This document shows, in pieces, positions 45,875-58,712 of a DNA stretch of 64,000 nt. The position numbers were made by a program, and so were the translations under genes. This stretch comes from Oryzias latipes (Eukaryota > Chordata > Actinopteri > Beloniformes > Adrianichthyidae), in assembly GCF_002234675.1 (NCBI RefSeq), contig NC_019876.2, positions 17,119,354 through 17,183,353 on the forward strand, given 5' to 3'. Position 1 is the first letter of the stretch. Each line of letters starts with the position of its first letter. The notes beneath the pieces are model-generated. The model saw only the letters and a list, made by a program, of their open reading frames with translations, was not told the DNA's origin and did no database searches.

Positions 45875-48800
45875 TATCACTCTGTCACATTCACTGAGCT
45901 GCAGCAGGGCTAGCCAGAGCAGCGACATGGGTGGGGGGGGGGGGGTTGCCCTGAAATCACAGTGTGAAGCTTTTGACATCAGAACGCTCAGTGCCAGGCC
46001 AAAGGCGAATGGCAAGATTGTATTGCGTGGGGTTGGCTTTGAGCTTAACGTGTGGTTTTAGCGGGGGGCGGGGTTGAGTTCCCAAGTAACTTTGGAACAC
46101 GAGAACTTCTTGGCAAACAAAACCAGAAGCTTAAAAAAAAAATCCTGCAAATATCCGGCAATGACACATCTTTGCATTTGAACGTACAGAAACACCACAC
46201 ATGGAAGCGGCGCGGCAAAAGATAGCGCCTCTCCTGACATCACGTTTTGACAAGGGGGGGCGATTTTCAAAATAAAATCTGGTACCTGTAAATAGGTAAA
46301 AAGGCCAAACACGTTCTGCTTTTTTCTTACTGCCTATAGGAGCAGATCTTTAGTCAGCCAGCGACACAGCAGCTTGATAACATCCATAATGTGTGTGTGA
46401 GTTTGAAAATGTTTTCACTCGGAATTCTGTCCCCACTGTGTGAATGCAGCACCGATTCAGATTCATCAGATCAGGTCATGTGACCTTGGTTGTAACACTA
46501 CTGTGTTCTAGAGCTGGTTAAGAATGAGTCTTTGTCAGATTTAAAAAGCATTTAGCAGATTTAAATCTGCCAGGTGATCCGGATCAAAGGTCCTAAAGGA
46601 GGAGGAGGAGGGGGTCAAACTGTTAAGACAAGGTAAGATCAAAGGGTTTGACGAAAGGCCATCCTTCCCTCTTTTTTAGGAAAACATCCTTTGATATCTG
46701 GGATGTAACAGATGGGCTTTTGATTCCAACACATCTGGCGTTCTCCAACACCTGGCATCAGGAAAAAATAATATATATCAAGTCGTGGTTTAGCTGAAGT
46801 TTGACATGTTGCTCAGTGTAGAATATTCCTCATGTCTTGAGCTGCTTCTGCGCGACTGACTGATTAGAAATTTGCGTTTTCGCAAGAGAGTTTCAACAGT
46901 TTCGCCAACTGACGATCCGTTTCATCAAATTTATCCCTAAAAATAAAAAATCCTCAACCAATTGGCTTCAGGATGTCCAGGTGGCCCTAGAATGAGCCCA
47001 GATCATTAAACCTCCGCCAATGTGCTCCACCGCTGGAGGGCTGTTTTTGGTCTAGATGTCACTTCGGCAATTTGCACTTTCAATTAAAAAGTCTGTTGCA
47101 GATTGACGGAAAGGTTTCCCCACAAGTCTTTCTCAGACTTCCATGCCGCAAAAGTTTTTACAAGAAAAAAGCTCAAATTGAATTTATTGAAGCACTTTAA
47201 AACTTTCGTTTTGAGGTCAAAACTTCAGCTTCATAGGTTGAAGTCGAGTGATAGTAAGGACCAAATGATTTTTTTGTTTTCAGAGAATATATATTTCTGG
47301 ATGGATGTAGAGAACAAGAAGATGATTGTTTTCACTGCAGCTGCTCATCTTTACACCTTTTATTCCTTCGTGCATCGTGTGGTTCTTCACTACCCCCTAT
47401 CCAAAAACACAAAACAAAAAAAAAGTAAGTAAGTAGTGCAACAAGCTTTCAGACATTTTTTTTCTCTCTGAAAAAAAAAAAGTCAAGTAACTGAGTTTAG
47501 AACTCTTCACAACAGGAGGATCCGAGGTTGTCCTCTTTTCTGGATATTTCCTTTAGCTAAATCTGGCAAAAGTAAAATGCTACACATTGTGTGCTTCCAG
47601 CCTGCCCCTCCCCCCTTTAATCACCCCTTCACCTTTTTTTGGTTCAAACTCAAAAATTAGGAGAAGATGGTGAACAGGTGTGAGCCTCCAGTCCTCCTTC
47701 CACCTGTGCAGAATCCTGTGGGGTCAAATCAGGGTCACCTTCAAGTGAATGAAAGATTGGACAGTTGAATAATAGACAATGTCAATTTAAAAAAAAAACA
47801 ATAGAAAAATTGTACATTAAATATACAGTTTTTTCAATAAAAAACTGTATATTCGAAAAATATTTGTTTTTTTTTTTTTTTTTTGTTTTTTTAAATTAAA
47901 GAATAAAATTCTACGTTTGAAAAAATATATATTTCAAACTTATAGAAAATATTACAATTAAAAAAATAAAGGTGAAAATTTAGGAAAGATGTATATTTTA
48001 AACTTAAAAGAAATTTTTAACATTAAAAAATAAAATTGTATATTTGAAAAAAAATTGAATTTGAAAGAAATACTGAAAATTTTGAGAAATAAAATTGTAA
48101 ATTTGAAAAAAATACATTTTAAACTTAAAAAACTTAAATTGTATATGTGAATAAGATGCAGTTTAAAATTGACAGAAATATACTAATTTTAATAATAAAT
48201 ATTTGTAATTTAAAAGTATTTTAAATAAAATAATTTGAAATACTATTTTAAGTATTTTAAGCTTTAAGTAGGTGTTAAAGATTTGAATAAAAATTTCTAA
48301 AAAAGAAATATTTTAAGTATTAAACAAATATTAAAAATCATAAAGAACATAAAAATAAAATTAAAAATAAAAATATTTTAAAATTAAAAAGAAATAATAA
48401 TATTAAAAATAAATTGGTTAATTTGAAAAAATGTACATTTTAAACCTAAAAAAAACATTGCAAATTTGAATAAAAGAATCGTACGTTCAAAACCAAATTT
48501 GAAAAATAATGATAATTCGTAACAGCTGATGTTTTGTGTTTCTACTTTTGTAAAAGGTTTGCTGCTAAAATGACGTCACCGTAAACTTTTATCACCCGAT
48601 GTCAATCATGTTCCAATGGCTAATGGGCTCCAAACTCCGCCCCCACGAAACAGTGATGACTGAAAACAAAAATCTGAAATGAAACTGTGAACTAAGGACT
48701 GAAAGCAAAGAATGAAATAAACTAAAAAGATTTTACAAAACCTTTTCTTTACTTGGTAACAATTTTAGATTTATAGCTTTTTTAAATGAAACTTTTAGCA

Positions 48801-49232
48801 ATTTTTTAAATTTAAAATATATATTTTTTGAAATTTACATTTTAATTTGTTAACATTTCTTTTCAGTTTACAGTGTGCACCTTTTCATTTAAAACTGCTG
48901 TCAATTTTTCTTTTTTTCTTCTTCAAATTTACAGTCTGGTTTTTCATTCGCCTTGAGCTGATCTGGGTTTGACCCCCCAGGTTCCTCTTCGAGGCTGTGA
49001 GTGAACCGAGGAAAAAGGCATTTCTGAAAAAATAAGGCTACCAGCCTGAGAGCCGCTTAAAGGCCCCCAGACTGAGCTACATTCCATCACTGATGGCAAA
49101 GACGGAGACGTTTCATCTCCCGGGTTGGCGTCCACTTTTTCCTCATATCAGTGATAAAACTAACTCTTGCTGTCACTGACACACACGCACAGACACACGC
49201 GCGCACACGCATACTATCCCGCTCTACAACTT
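45875..49232. other. stim2 3' flank, probably including 3' UTR
   Basis: No coding recognised. The stim2 3' UTR must start at 49232 and run leftward; its end cannot be fixed. A minus-strand AATAAA (TTTATT at 47183-47188) is one candidate. Confidence 0.4.
47800..48500. repeat. AT-rich degenerate array
   Basis: About 700 bp of near-pure A/T with loosely repeated TTAAACTTAAAAGAAAT and AAAATTGTATATTTGAAAA blocks. It looks like a decayed tandem array. Confidence 0.5.
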
Positions 49233-49857
49233 TTATTTTTTCTTCTTAAATAAGCTTTTGATTTTAGAGGAGGAGCGCTTGCTCTTCTCTCCATTGTCAC
49301 TGGAGTCCTGGGAGGAGGTGCTCTGCAGCTTGTAATCTCTCCCGGCGCTCCGGCCCTCCGAGTCCAGCGAGGTCAGAGACGGGTAATGCCCCACGCTGGG
49401 CAGCATGCTCGCCGGCAGCTGGCTGTAGCTGTAGGATTTCTCCAGGATGCCGTTGTACATGCCCTTTCCTGTCTGATGGGCCGCGCCCCCCTGTGGCGGA
49501 GGCACTCTTTGGGACTCGGGCAGGACGCTGGTGAGGTCGGGCGAGCCCCTCCGTGCGAACGGATGGTGCTCCAGAGCCGGGGAGGGCGAGGTGGAGGGCG
49601 GGCTGGAAGGGGTGGTGGCCAGCGAGGTGGGCAAGGGCGGAGGGGTGGAGTCCCTGAGACTGCTGCTGCTGCTGCTGCTGGTGGTGTGGGCGGAAGCAGG
49701 GGGGTCGGCGCTCTGGCCGAACAGCAGCAGCTCCTCCAGGGAGATCTTGCGGTAGGGGGTTTCTGAGCTAGGGGTGCAGGGGGAGTGCAGCGGCTTACGG
49801 CCGCCCATCGACGAGTTCAGAGAGTCTGTATCGAAGCTGCTCTCCTTAACCAGCTCC
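49233..49857 (-). CDS. stim2: stim2 terminal coding exon: Ser/Pro tail and Lys-rich end
   Basis: The exon gives 208 residues plus TAA. It opens with ELVKESSFDTDSLNSSMGGR, followed by a Ser/Pro/Thr-rich disordered stretch containing a seven-Ser run coded by AGC repeats near 49665. The end is YNGILEKSYSYSQL...SSDNGEKSKRSSSKIKSLFK-KKK. The last residues form the polybasic tail that binds plasma-membrane phosphoinositides in STIM proteins. No canonical Ser/Thr-x-Ile-Pro EB1-binding motif is visible; the nearest is Ser-Met-Leu-Pro. The acceptor is a pyrimidine tract ending CTCAG. Confidence 0.95.
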
Positions 49858-50913
49858 CTGAGGAGGGGGGGAGAAAGGATTGATTACTTATTTTGTTGTA
49901 ATTGAAGCATTCCATTTAGCATAAAATATCAGAGAGTTGACAGAAAAACATTAAAAAAAATGACTATTCTTAATCTTGTTTTTTATAATTCTTTGTGCAT
50001 ATATTGGTAGTTTTCTGATTATTTTTGGTTTTCTCACTCAAAGGGCAACTGGTCTAAACATACCCAAATCTTACGATTAGATATGCCAGATAAACTCCTA
50101 AAAATCAACCCTCCACCTTTCACTTCCACATTTAGCCCAAACCTGGAAAAATTTTATGCTGCAGTTCCCTAAATTACCACTGGGGGCTGGTTTCAAATAA
50201 GAGCAATTTTCTCCACAATGAGAAATAAACTTGATTTGCTTTCAAAATCTCAAGAATTTTTTTAGGGGTTTTTTTGTTTCCAAGATTAGTGTGTGTTAAT
50301 TTTTTTAATTCACTGTTTAGATTTTATCTTAGCTTAAATTTGCAGATTATGAAACTATGTTCACATCCAGCCCACTTTGTGTGGTGAACCTGTCTAGTTT
50401 CAATTATAGAACAGACAGGTCCTTCTGTGCGTTTTGGGCATCATACGCAGCGTGACGCATCTGTTTGCATGTTCTCCCCATGCGTGTGTGGTTTTCCTTT
50501 CTACCACAGTTCAAAAACATGCTTCTTAGATTTATCGGTTAGTCCAAAGTCTCCCTTTGACGCACATCGGAAGAGAGATGGAAGTTGCGAATTAGATGCG
50601 TTTAGTATGAAAGCATTTCTGGAGCATAATTAAAAATTAAAGTCAATACCAGAAATGCTTTATCAGTTTCAAAATAAAGCTGCATCTGTTGAATCAAAAT
50701 TAAAATGAAAACGAAATATACCAAAATGCTTTTTCTTTTTCTCCTTCAATACCACTCATTCTGTCACAAAATTAAAATAATATAGAAAATGATATTTGAC
50801 ATTTCATTTTCAAAAAGTTCTCTACGAAATGTTCTGCAAAATTCAGTTAGAAATATCTAATTTGACAATTGAAATGAATTAACCGAAATATTTTTTCTTT
50901 CCTCAATGTAACT

Positions 50914-51867
50914 TACGATGGAATATTAGGGCCACCAAAAAAAAAAAGTAAAATTACGAGTTTTTATCTCGTAAATTTAGGAGATAAAAACTCGTAAATT
51001 TATGAGAAACAAACTCGTAAATTTACGATATTAAGTGGAAGTGAGCATGCAGAGCAGCAAGTGAACGCCGCGCAACAACAGAGCAGACCGACTAAACTTA
51101 GTTGAACAGGTGAGCTGAATGAGCTTGAACGTTCCAAATATCTGGAAGCTCGTTTGTTTGATTAACAATTTATTAAAGTTTTATTTATTGATGGTTGGTT
51201 TGCAGGATCCCTGCAGCCCAATGAAGCCATCGGTGTCCCTGCAGCTTTCCACTTTAATCCTTTCTTCCTCCACCAAAAACAAGATCTCTGCGTTTGTGTG
51301 ACGCTTCCGTCTTTTTTTTTTTTGGCATTTTGAACGTTCTAATGCTAATATAATAGACTATTTTCCTTCTCTTTGTTGTTTGATGATATAACGGGACGTT
51401 TACTTCCGCATTGGTGTTCGGATCTGATGACAGGTTCATGACGTAATGAGACAGATGAACTTCAGGGTTTGTGAATGAAAAGGAGAATAAAAGCTGCAGC
51501 GATCCTCTGCACCAAAACATGTCTCTGAACTCCTTATTTTACATATGAAAGTCCGCTTTACTGACACTGAACCTCGGAAAACCGCTACACTGACAATAGT
51601 CTGATTTTGAGTCGCCAAAGGTTCAGAATCTCTTTGTTTGAAACCTATAATAATCCGGAAATAAAGCTTCACAAAAGGCTACACATCTTTCATCTTCAAG
51701 CGATGCTCCGATGAACGGACAACTTCTGTGTTTTCTCTTTGTTAATCTATGACTTTTTTCTGTAAAAAATCGTAAATTTACGAGAAAAAAACTCGTAAAT
51801 TTAATACGATAAAATGTCGTAATTTTGCTTTTTTTTTTTTTTTTGGTGGCCCTAAAACTCCGTCGTA
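50914..51867. mobile_element. TACGACGG TIR element, copy 2, 6-bp duplication
   Basis: A 954-bp relative of 41901-42980 with ends TACGATGG and CCGTCGTA and perfect GTAACT duplications (50908-50913, 51868-51873). It is inserted in the 2.7-kb element. Confidence 0.88.
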
Positions 51868-52264
51868 GTAACTGCATCAATTGACTCAAAAATAAAATTA
51901 CAAATCAATCCTCCAAAATGCCTTTTCATTTCTACTTAAAAACCGCTTCTTCTATGACATAGAAACAAGCAAAAATGCAAAGAGTGGATTGCATTTTCGT
52001 TTTTTTTTTACATCCAAGAGTGTCGCATTATTCAATTCCAGTTAGCATTTCCAGGTGGGAGGCGGGGCGATGACGTCAGTGTTCATTTGGTGTGGCAAAT
52101 ATGGCTAAGACACTGATATGTCTGTTATATTTCTTGTTTGGCTGTTGTAACAACTGAATTTCCCTCTGGAGATCAATAAAGTTCTATGGTATCTTATGCC
52201 TAGTAGGCAGGCTCGTAGCTTCCTGTTTGCGGCAGGGGCGGGTGCTTTGTTATGCAGCGCACTC

Positions 52265-52420
52265 CTGATTGTTTACACAGGACTGCGTAGCAGCATTTCC
52301 GCCTTCTGCAGTCCAGACCGCAGCTGGATGCACCGCCCGCTAACACAAAGCTAGTCCGAAGCCGCAACAGGACAGAAATGCTGCTACGCAGACCTGAGAA
52401 ACCGTGTAAACAATCATGCG
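52265..52420. repeat. Inverted repeat
   Basis: GATTGTTTACAC and CTGCGTAGCAGCATTTC on the left pair with GAAATGCTGCTACGCAG and GTGTAAACAATC on the right. Confidence 0.7.
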
Positions 52421-53054
52421 AATTTGTGTTTCCAGTGGTGTCCAGAAATAAAATAAAGGCTGATGTCATTCTCACATGTTTACATCCAAGATGCTCATTG
52501 CGGCATTGCCCGCACGGAATTTAAGAAGTTCATCCACAGCTAAATTTTGCTAGCACGTATTAGCCTAATGCTAACCCTTCTTGCGGATCTTTGCAGCCAG
52601 GAAAAACGCACTGGCTGCACGGACTTAAACATTATGAGTGAACCCTAACCCCCAACAATAATTATAACAATAATAAAAGCACATTAAGAAGATCGTCTCC
52701 TGCTGCGTCCCTCTGATTTTGCTGTTGGAGGACAGCTGCAGCCCCATCAACAGCTATAGCACAGAGTTCGCCATGCTAACCTTTTGCGGTTTGCTGGTAG
52801 GACCAACAAAGCACTGACATCATCGCCCCAGCCTCCCCTCTGAATGCAGTTACATTTTAATTGTCAAATTAGACATTTCTAATTGAATTTTGCTGCACAT
52901 TTATCAGAGAACTTTTTGAAAATGAAATGTCAAATCACATTTGCTTTATCATTTTAATTAAGTGACAGAATGAGCAGTGTTGAAGAAGAAAAAGAAAAAG
53001 CAGTTTGCCAGATTACTTTTTTATTTGAATTATGAGTCAACAGATGCATTTTAA

Positions 53055-53242
53055 CCCTTGTGCTATCTTAGATGACCCCACCCTTACTTTGACGTGTTCT
53101 CCCTACCATGACAAAGGTGGATAAAGGTGGAAAGATTTCATGGAATCCATGGACACCAGTGAAGATCACAAATCATTGAAGAAAAAAGGTTCAGAGCACT
53201 GTCTAGTGGGTCTAGATGACCCAACTCCCAATGTGTCAAGGG
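53055..53242 (-). mobile_element. piggyBac-like MITE, copy 12
   Basis: Inverted, with perfect TTAA on both sides (53051-53054, 53243-53246). A short deletion removed most of the right TIR. Confidence 0.88.
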
Positions 53243-54445
53243 TTAAAATTGAAAAAGCATTTCTGGAATTGGCTTTTATTTTAAATTATGCTACAGAAAT
53301 GCTTCCATAGTTTGGTGTGAACACAGCACACTAGTGTGTCATGAGAGACTGTCTAGTGTGCCATGGGAAATTATGAATTTTAATTGATCTAAAAACATTT
53401 ACAATCACCAGAATATCAGCTCTACTTTCCTTAAAAAAGGCTCAGGTTTCATACAAAGTAGTTTACCCCAACAGCTTTGTGGAGCTATTCAGAAAAAAAG
53501 GCACCGGATCTCTCAGCGTCTTGTGTTTCTCATAAGGAAGGTGAGAAATACTTGACGGTAGCTCCTCCCACACGCAGCGGGAGCGTCAGGTTTCGAGCTG
53601 TGACATTGACGCGAGTTTGATGCATAAATCGCGTTCGATGAGAACGAACAAATGAAGCGTGTGGAGGGATCCGCGGCACGCTTCATATGTGCAGAACCGG
53701 GGCTAGATCCATGATCCAGATCCATTGTGTAGCTACAATATGAATATAATGTTGTTGCTTTTGTCTAAAAATGATCAAACATGCTGTGTTTATGTGTATA
53801 AATATATATAAATATATAGATATTTTTTTGGTTTAATAATTACAGTTGCTAAAAACTAAATTACCGTTTAGAAAAAAATTAATTTCACTTGGTTTTTGGG
53901 AGGTTATGAATTTGCATCTTAATAACGACTTTAATGATGTAAAAGCAACTACCTGGACAAATCTTTTAACAAAATTATTTTAAAAAATGTTTGTGCCTCA
54001 GCTATTCCAAAAATGCATGCGAGTTCGTGGAGAGACTGCAGATTAAAACAGACTATAGAGTTTCACATTTTCTTTATTTTTGGTTGTGCCATAGGAAGAG
54101 GAAAAAGTGTACCTATGCTCAAAAAAGGTTAAAAAACCCTGATTTAGACTATGCAATACAAAAAATGTAAAAGATTTGGAGGAAAATAAAGAACTTCAAA
54201 AAGGTCTGAAGAGACTCATTTGAACATTTTCTTAGGGAGTTTAGGAAAGTTAAACTACCAGTTTTACTGTACATTTGTTTCCATTCAAAATAGTTTTTTT
54301 CTAAATACCAGAATAAATGATTGTCTGATGTTTGTGTTTTTTTTTAAACCTAGGGTAAAATAGGTTAGAGTTCGACGAGAGCCTCCGGTGGCCTCGTTTG
54401 ATTGGGACACGTGGGGTTCCGGTTAACCAACCGTCAGACACGTAC

Positions 54446-54629
54446 CCCTTCCTATCCAGGCTGAACACGATGTGGTCGTCCTCTACTTCAGAGCGATAAG
54501 ACAAAGAGGATCCGGCCATGGACAGCAGGTCTGGGTCTGGAGACATCAGGGAGGTCTGCGGGGAGCTCAGCAGGCTCCGGCGAGAGCGACAGAGGCTGCT
54601 GCTGCGCGCCAGCGGGGCCCGGATAGAGG
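54446..54629 (-). CDS. stim2: stim2 exon: Ser/Arg-rich linker
   Basis: It encodes SSIRAPLARSSSLCRSRRSL, LSSPQTSLMSPDPDLLSMAG and SSLSYRSEVEDDHIVFSLDR-K. ARSSSLCRSRRS and SPDPDLLS are STIM2 landmarks. The mammalian protein has a longer His/Pro-rich spacer between them, and this one is compact. The donor GTACGT leaves GG, completed to Gly in the last exon 4.6 kb away. Confidence 0.93.
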
Positions 54630-54734
54630 CTGGGAAAACATTTTAATAAAAGGTTATGAACTAAACGTACCCTGCAGGTGGCAGTAGAGGGTCAAAACAT
54701 GCCATCTTGAAAATGACTGTTTTTAAAAAAGCAA

Positions 54735-54748
54735 CCAGCAGAGGGCGG
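54735..54748 (+). promoter_or_regulatory. CTCF-like motif in stim2 intron
   Basis: CCAGCAGAGGGCGG fits the CTCF core. A second (CCAGCAGAGGGCAG) is at 61107-61120. Motif only. Confidence 0.3.
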
Positions 54749-55007
54749 AAGAGATCCCAGCTTTGAAATGAAGTAGAGGTTTCATCTCTTCAAAAAATAA
54801 AAAGAGGCTAGATATTTTATGCACCAATTTTGTTAAAGTTGAGTGGATTTTGCTTCGATGAAGGGCCTTTTCAGAAAAAGAAACATCTTTATTGAAAAAG
54901 TACGGGTTTAATAAAACTGGTCTTAAGTATGAAGACTCAAGAGTCAAATGTTGATTTTATATAAAAATAATGGAAAACCTAGTCAGACACACTGACTGTA
55001 TATGAAA

Positions 55008-55200
55008 CCTGGACTGAGTGTTCCAAACAGGAAGTACCCGCTGGCTCCAAGAAGACAAAATTCCAGAAATAATTTCTGCTTACTGATGATGTTCCAACAT
55101 GAATAGCGACTGAATTGACCCCATTTCATTGGAGCAGGAAGTTCATTGTTTTTTCGTGAGTGACATCACACTCACTCGGTCCAGTTCTCATATACAGTTT
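55008..55200 (+). repeat. Dispersed repeat family B, copy 2
   Basis: ACAGGAAGTACCCGCTGGCT, GCGACTGAATTGACCCCATT and AGTGACATCACACTCACTCG match parts of 40735-40765 and 41630-41760. A common fish intronic repeat. Confidence 0.6.
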
Positions 55201-55267
55201 GCGAGCCAAACAGAAGTTGAAGGTTTCAGCTGCAGATGCTTTTAAAAACTTCCCCTTCCGTACTCAC

Positions 55268-55506
55268 AAGTGAACTGTGAGATAATCGGGGGCGTGTCTT
55301 CATCCAGGTCATCCACGCCCCCTGCGATGGGGTACGGGGGGACGGAAACCCGAGGCATGACCACCCAGCTGTGGTCGGAGTAGAGGCTGGCCGTCAGGCT
55401 GGGCAGGCCCGAGTTGTTGACGATGGGGAAGCCGCAGAGCTTCTCGATCTGCTGCCAGCGGTGGAGCCGCTCCCTCAAGCACGCCGTCACTTCTGACAGG
55501 GATTTT
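55268..55506 (-). CDS. stim2: stim2 exon: end of SOAR and acidic inhibitory segment
   Basis: It encodes KKSLSEVTACLRERLHRWQQ, IEKLCGFPIVNNSGLPSLTA, SLYSDHSWVVMPRVSVPPYP and IAGGVDDLDEDTPPIISQFT. The RLHRWQQIEKLCGF helix ends SOAR. VDDLDEDTPP is the acidic segment equivalent to the calcium-dependent-inactivation or inhibitory domain of STIM1. The acceptor is TTTGCAG and the donor GTGAGT. Confidence 0.96.
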
Positions 55507-55640
55507 CTGCAAACGAAAGCAGGTGCACACCATCATGGCACTGATTCAGAACTGAACTCCAGCTGCGGATTTCAGGTTCTTCTCATTTTCATTGGATCAC
55601 CAGGATTTTGGAACCCTTTCCCCAAAAGCCAAAGGGAACT

Positions 55641-55643
<3 letters not shown>

Positions 55644-55675
<32 letters not shown>

Positions 55676-56948
55676 TTGTCCTGTCCAACAGCTAGGCAGA
55701 CAGATGAGAGCTGAGGGCCTCTTGTGTTGGACATATTTTACTTTAACAAGAGGGGTTATTAATCTTCAGACAAACCAAAGGTATGTCTGAATAAACCCCT
55801 TTTGTAATTGAGGCCAAACTTTATTAATTTCAAACATGTCTGAAAATCTTTGGTGTTGGACCGGACGGAAAAGGAAAGAGGGGAAGAAGAGAGAGGGACG
55901 TTAGAGAGAGGGGGGGTAGGGGGTGATAATAGGAGGGGAAGGGGGATAAGACCATGAAGCAGCATAAAGCAACAAGTTTACTGGTTGTTAATCATTATGG
56001 TAAGGTTCAAATGTAAAAAAAAACAACAAAAAAAAAAGGGCGGAGCCTGTCCACACACACACTCAAATGTTATAAACACACCTGTTAGTTGCAAAAATGT
56101 CCACCTGTCGACATGTACACAAAACAGATAGTGTTCACACGCATACTTATGCCTTAAAACCAACTAGTGTAAAATATTTCAGTCATTCAGTCTGTTGAGC
56201 TAACACCTGTGCTCAGGTGAGTGTTTATGTTCTTCTAAAATGGATGGTGGAACGTGAAAAGAAGGAGGGAGAGTGCCCAGCCATCCCCACCCCAAGACCC
56301 CCACCGCACCAGCAGCGGCAGCCGGATTCCCCCCAACGCCACACGGGAACCGGCAGGGAACAACCGCCGCCCGGGCGACCAAGCCCGCCACCCAGGCCAG
56401 GGCCAGCAGGGCCGCCGCAAGGCCCCCAGAGCCAGAGAGCAGGGAGGCACGGAGGGAAAGAGGGCGCCGCCCCAGCCCAACCAGGAGAGCAGCCCCCCCG
56501 CCGCGCCGGGAGAACCCAACGCAGGGCCCCACCGGAGAAGGACGCCCACAGCCCCAGACGAGCACCCCACCACCACCCAGGAGTTCCGGGCATCCCCCCG
56601 CCCCAACCCCAGGTACGGGCCAGGACCCCCCAAGGGAGACCCACTCCGCACTCCAGGCAGCCATCCGCCCGGCCCACAGTTGGTCCAGGGAGGAGCGAGG
56701 CAGGGGCCCGCCGCCCCCGCCCAGAAGGGGGGAACCCCGGGGAAAAAAGAGGGCCCACAAGGGGTGTTGTAAATATGGCCCGACCAGGCTCGGCCACAGT
56801 TGGAAATTTGGCGGGGCCCAGCACTCAGGAGCAAGGACCAGAACCCACCCCCCAGGGACACGAACACCCCCGGCTCAGATGTAATGTGAACCCCCCCACC
56901 GCGCGGAGAGAGCACCGCCGGGCCCAGGAAGCCAGCACCCCGGGGACA
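55644..56948 (-). mobile_element. Poly(A) retroelement (L1-type tail) in stim2 intron
   Basis: A 30-base T-run at the left is the poly(A) tail of a minus-strand element. The insertion is bounded by a 14-bp duplication, CAAAGGGAACTCCT (55630-55643 and 56949-56962). The 3' part (ATTAATAAAGTTTGGCCTCA, CAACACAAGAGGCCCTCAGC) is a recurrent teleost sequence. The 5' part (56250-56948) is extremely GC-rich and yields spurious long frames on both strands. It has no RT and was probably mobilised by an L1-like LINE. Confidence 0.8.
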
Positions 56949-56963
56949 CAAAGGGAACTCCTA

Positions 56964-57122
<159 letters not shown>

Positions 57123-57149
57123 CTACTGTTTTCTCTTGTTTAAACTCTC

Positions 57150-57370
57150 AAAGTATGAACTTTTATAGAAAAATATTATAGAATGAAAACAAAATATAAT
57201 CATGATAGATGCTTGTAGATTTGGAAAGCTGCATGCATTCTGTAGAGAAGACAAGGCACAGAGAAGATTGATTGACAAGTTCCACAGCCAATCACGACGC
57301 AGAACGCAGTGTTGAAAAGAAGCGTGAAAAACTGCACATAATGCAAAAAAACACAATACTGCAATAGGTA
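57150..57370 (+). repeat. Fragment matching the second half of repeat family A copy 1
   Basis: GCATTCTGTAGAGAAGACAA, GATTGATTGACAAG and ACAGCCAATCACGACGCAGA parallel 4730-4810. Confidence 0.55.
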
Positions 57371-57804
57371 AGAAAAGAATGTCAGAGTGGCACTTCAGTT
57401 CTGTGTTGGATAATAGTTTATAGTCACCTTCTTTTACTATTTACTCCATATTCAGTCTGTTCGTTTCAATTTTTAAGCTTTTTTTTTTTAATCTACACTT
57501 TTTTCTACGCGTTTTCTGCAAGCTTCTACACTTTGAACTAGCACATCATCATATTTTAGAGGTAAAAATTTGTATTTTTTAAAGTGAAATTGGCTAAATC
57601 TTAGGTCATTTATATTTGCAGTCTTCAGATAGGAAACAAACATAACATTATTTTTATGCAAATTAATTTATTGGGAGTTCCTGCATTAAATAACACTTTT
57701 GAATGTTTTTTTTAAAACCTATTTAAAAAGAATGAACATAATTCTGTTTATAACTGAAAGCATACAAGAAACTAGAAGGCTAATTTAAGAAATAGATCCT
57801 TTCA

Positions 57805-58059
<255 letters not shown>

Positions 58060-58116
58060 TTACACCTGTCCCAAAGGAGGACGGACGATTTGCATGAAGA
58101 CACAGCAGCGGGGTCA

Positions 58117-58338
<222 letters not shown>

Positions 58339-58486
58339 TTAAAATACAAACAAACTTCAACCTGAATTTGTTTAGCATCAAGTTTAACACGTCCTCAAAC
58401 TCTCAGTGATCCAAACATTACACATTCAACATTTTTCATAATTTTATTTGACAAAAACCATCTTTTTGAACTTTAGTTATTATCAT

Positions 58487-58712
58487 CGTTGTATCATGGG
58501 GCGGCCGTGGTTCCGCGGAAGGGCGGTCGACCTCTGATCGGAACGTTGCAGGTTTGGTGCCCACCTTGCCCAAGGACACTGAACCCATGGTGGACACTGG
58601 TGGAAGGTCGGCGCCAGAGTCACCATCAGTGGGTGAATGGGATTGTGACCGTAAAGCACTTTGGGCCTTCGAGGAAGGCAGAAAAGCGTTATACAAGTAT
58701 ACGCCATTTACC
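58487..58712 (+). mobile_element. tRNA-derived SINE in stim2 intron
   Basis: GGCGGCCGTGGTTCCGCGGA and GGAACGTTGCAGGTTTGGTG are a worn tRNA-like head. The body has CTTGCCCAAGGACACTGAAC, and the tail GTAAAGCACTTTGGG ... GCGTTATACAAGTATACGCC ends in a L2-like manner. Confidence 0.75.

Larger units (their letters stand above)
50606..53309. mobile_element. 2.7-kb long-TIR element hosting two other transposons
   Basis: Ends TATGAAAGCATTTCTGGAGC and GCTACAGAAATGCTTCCATA. The inverted arms run over 230 bp inward, and an inner pair GGGAGGCGGGGCGATGACGT (from about 52056) mirrors 52812-52838. Flanks GTTTAG and GTTTGG may be a 6-bp duplication with one change. It contains 50914-51867 and 53055-53242. 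The 16029-16224 MITE shares its ends. Confidence 0.75.
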
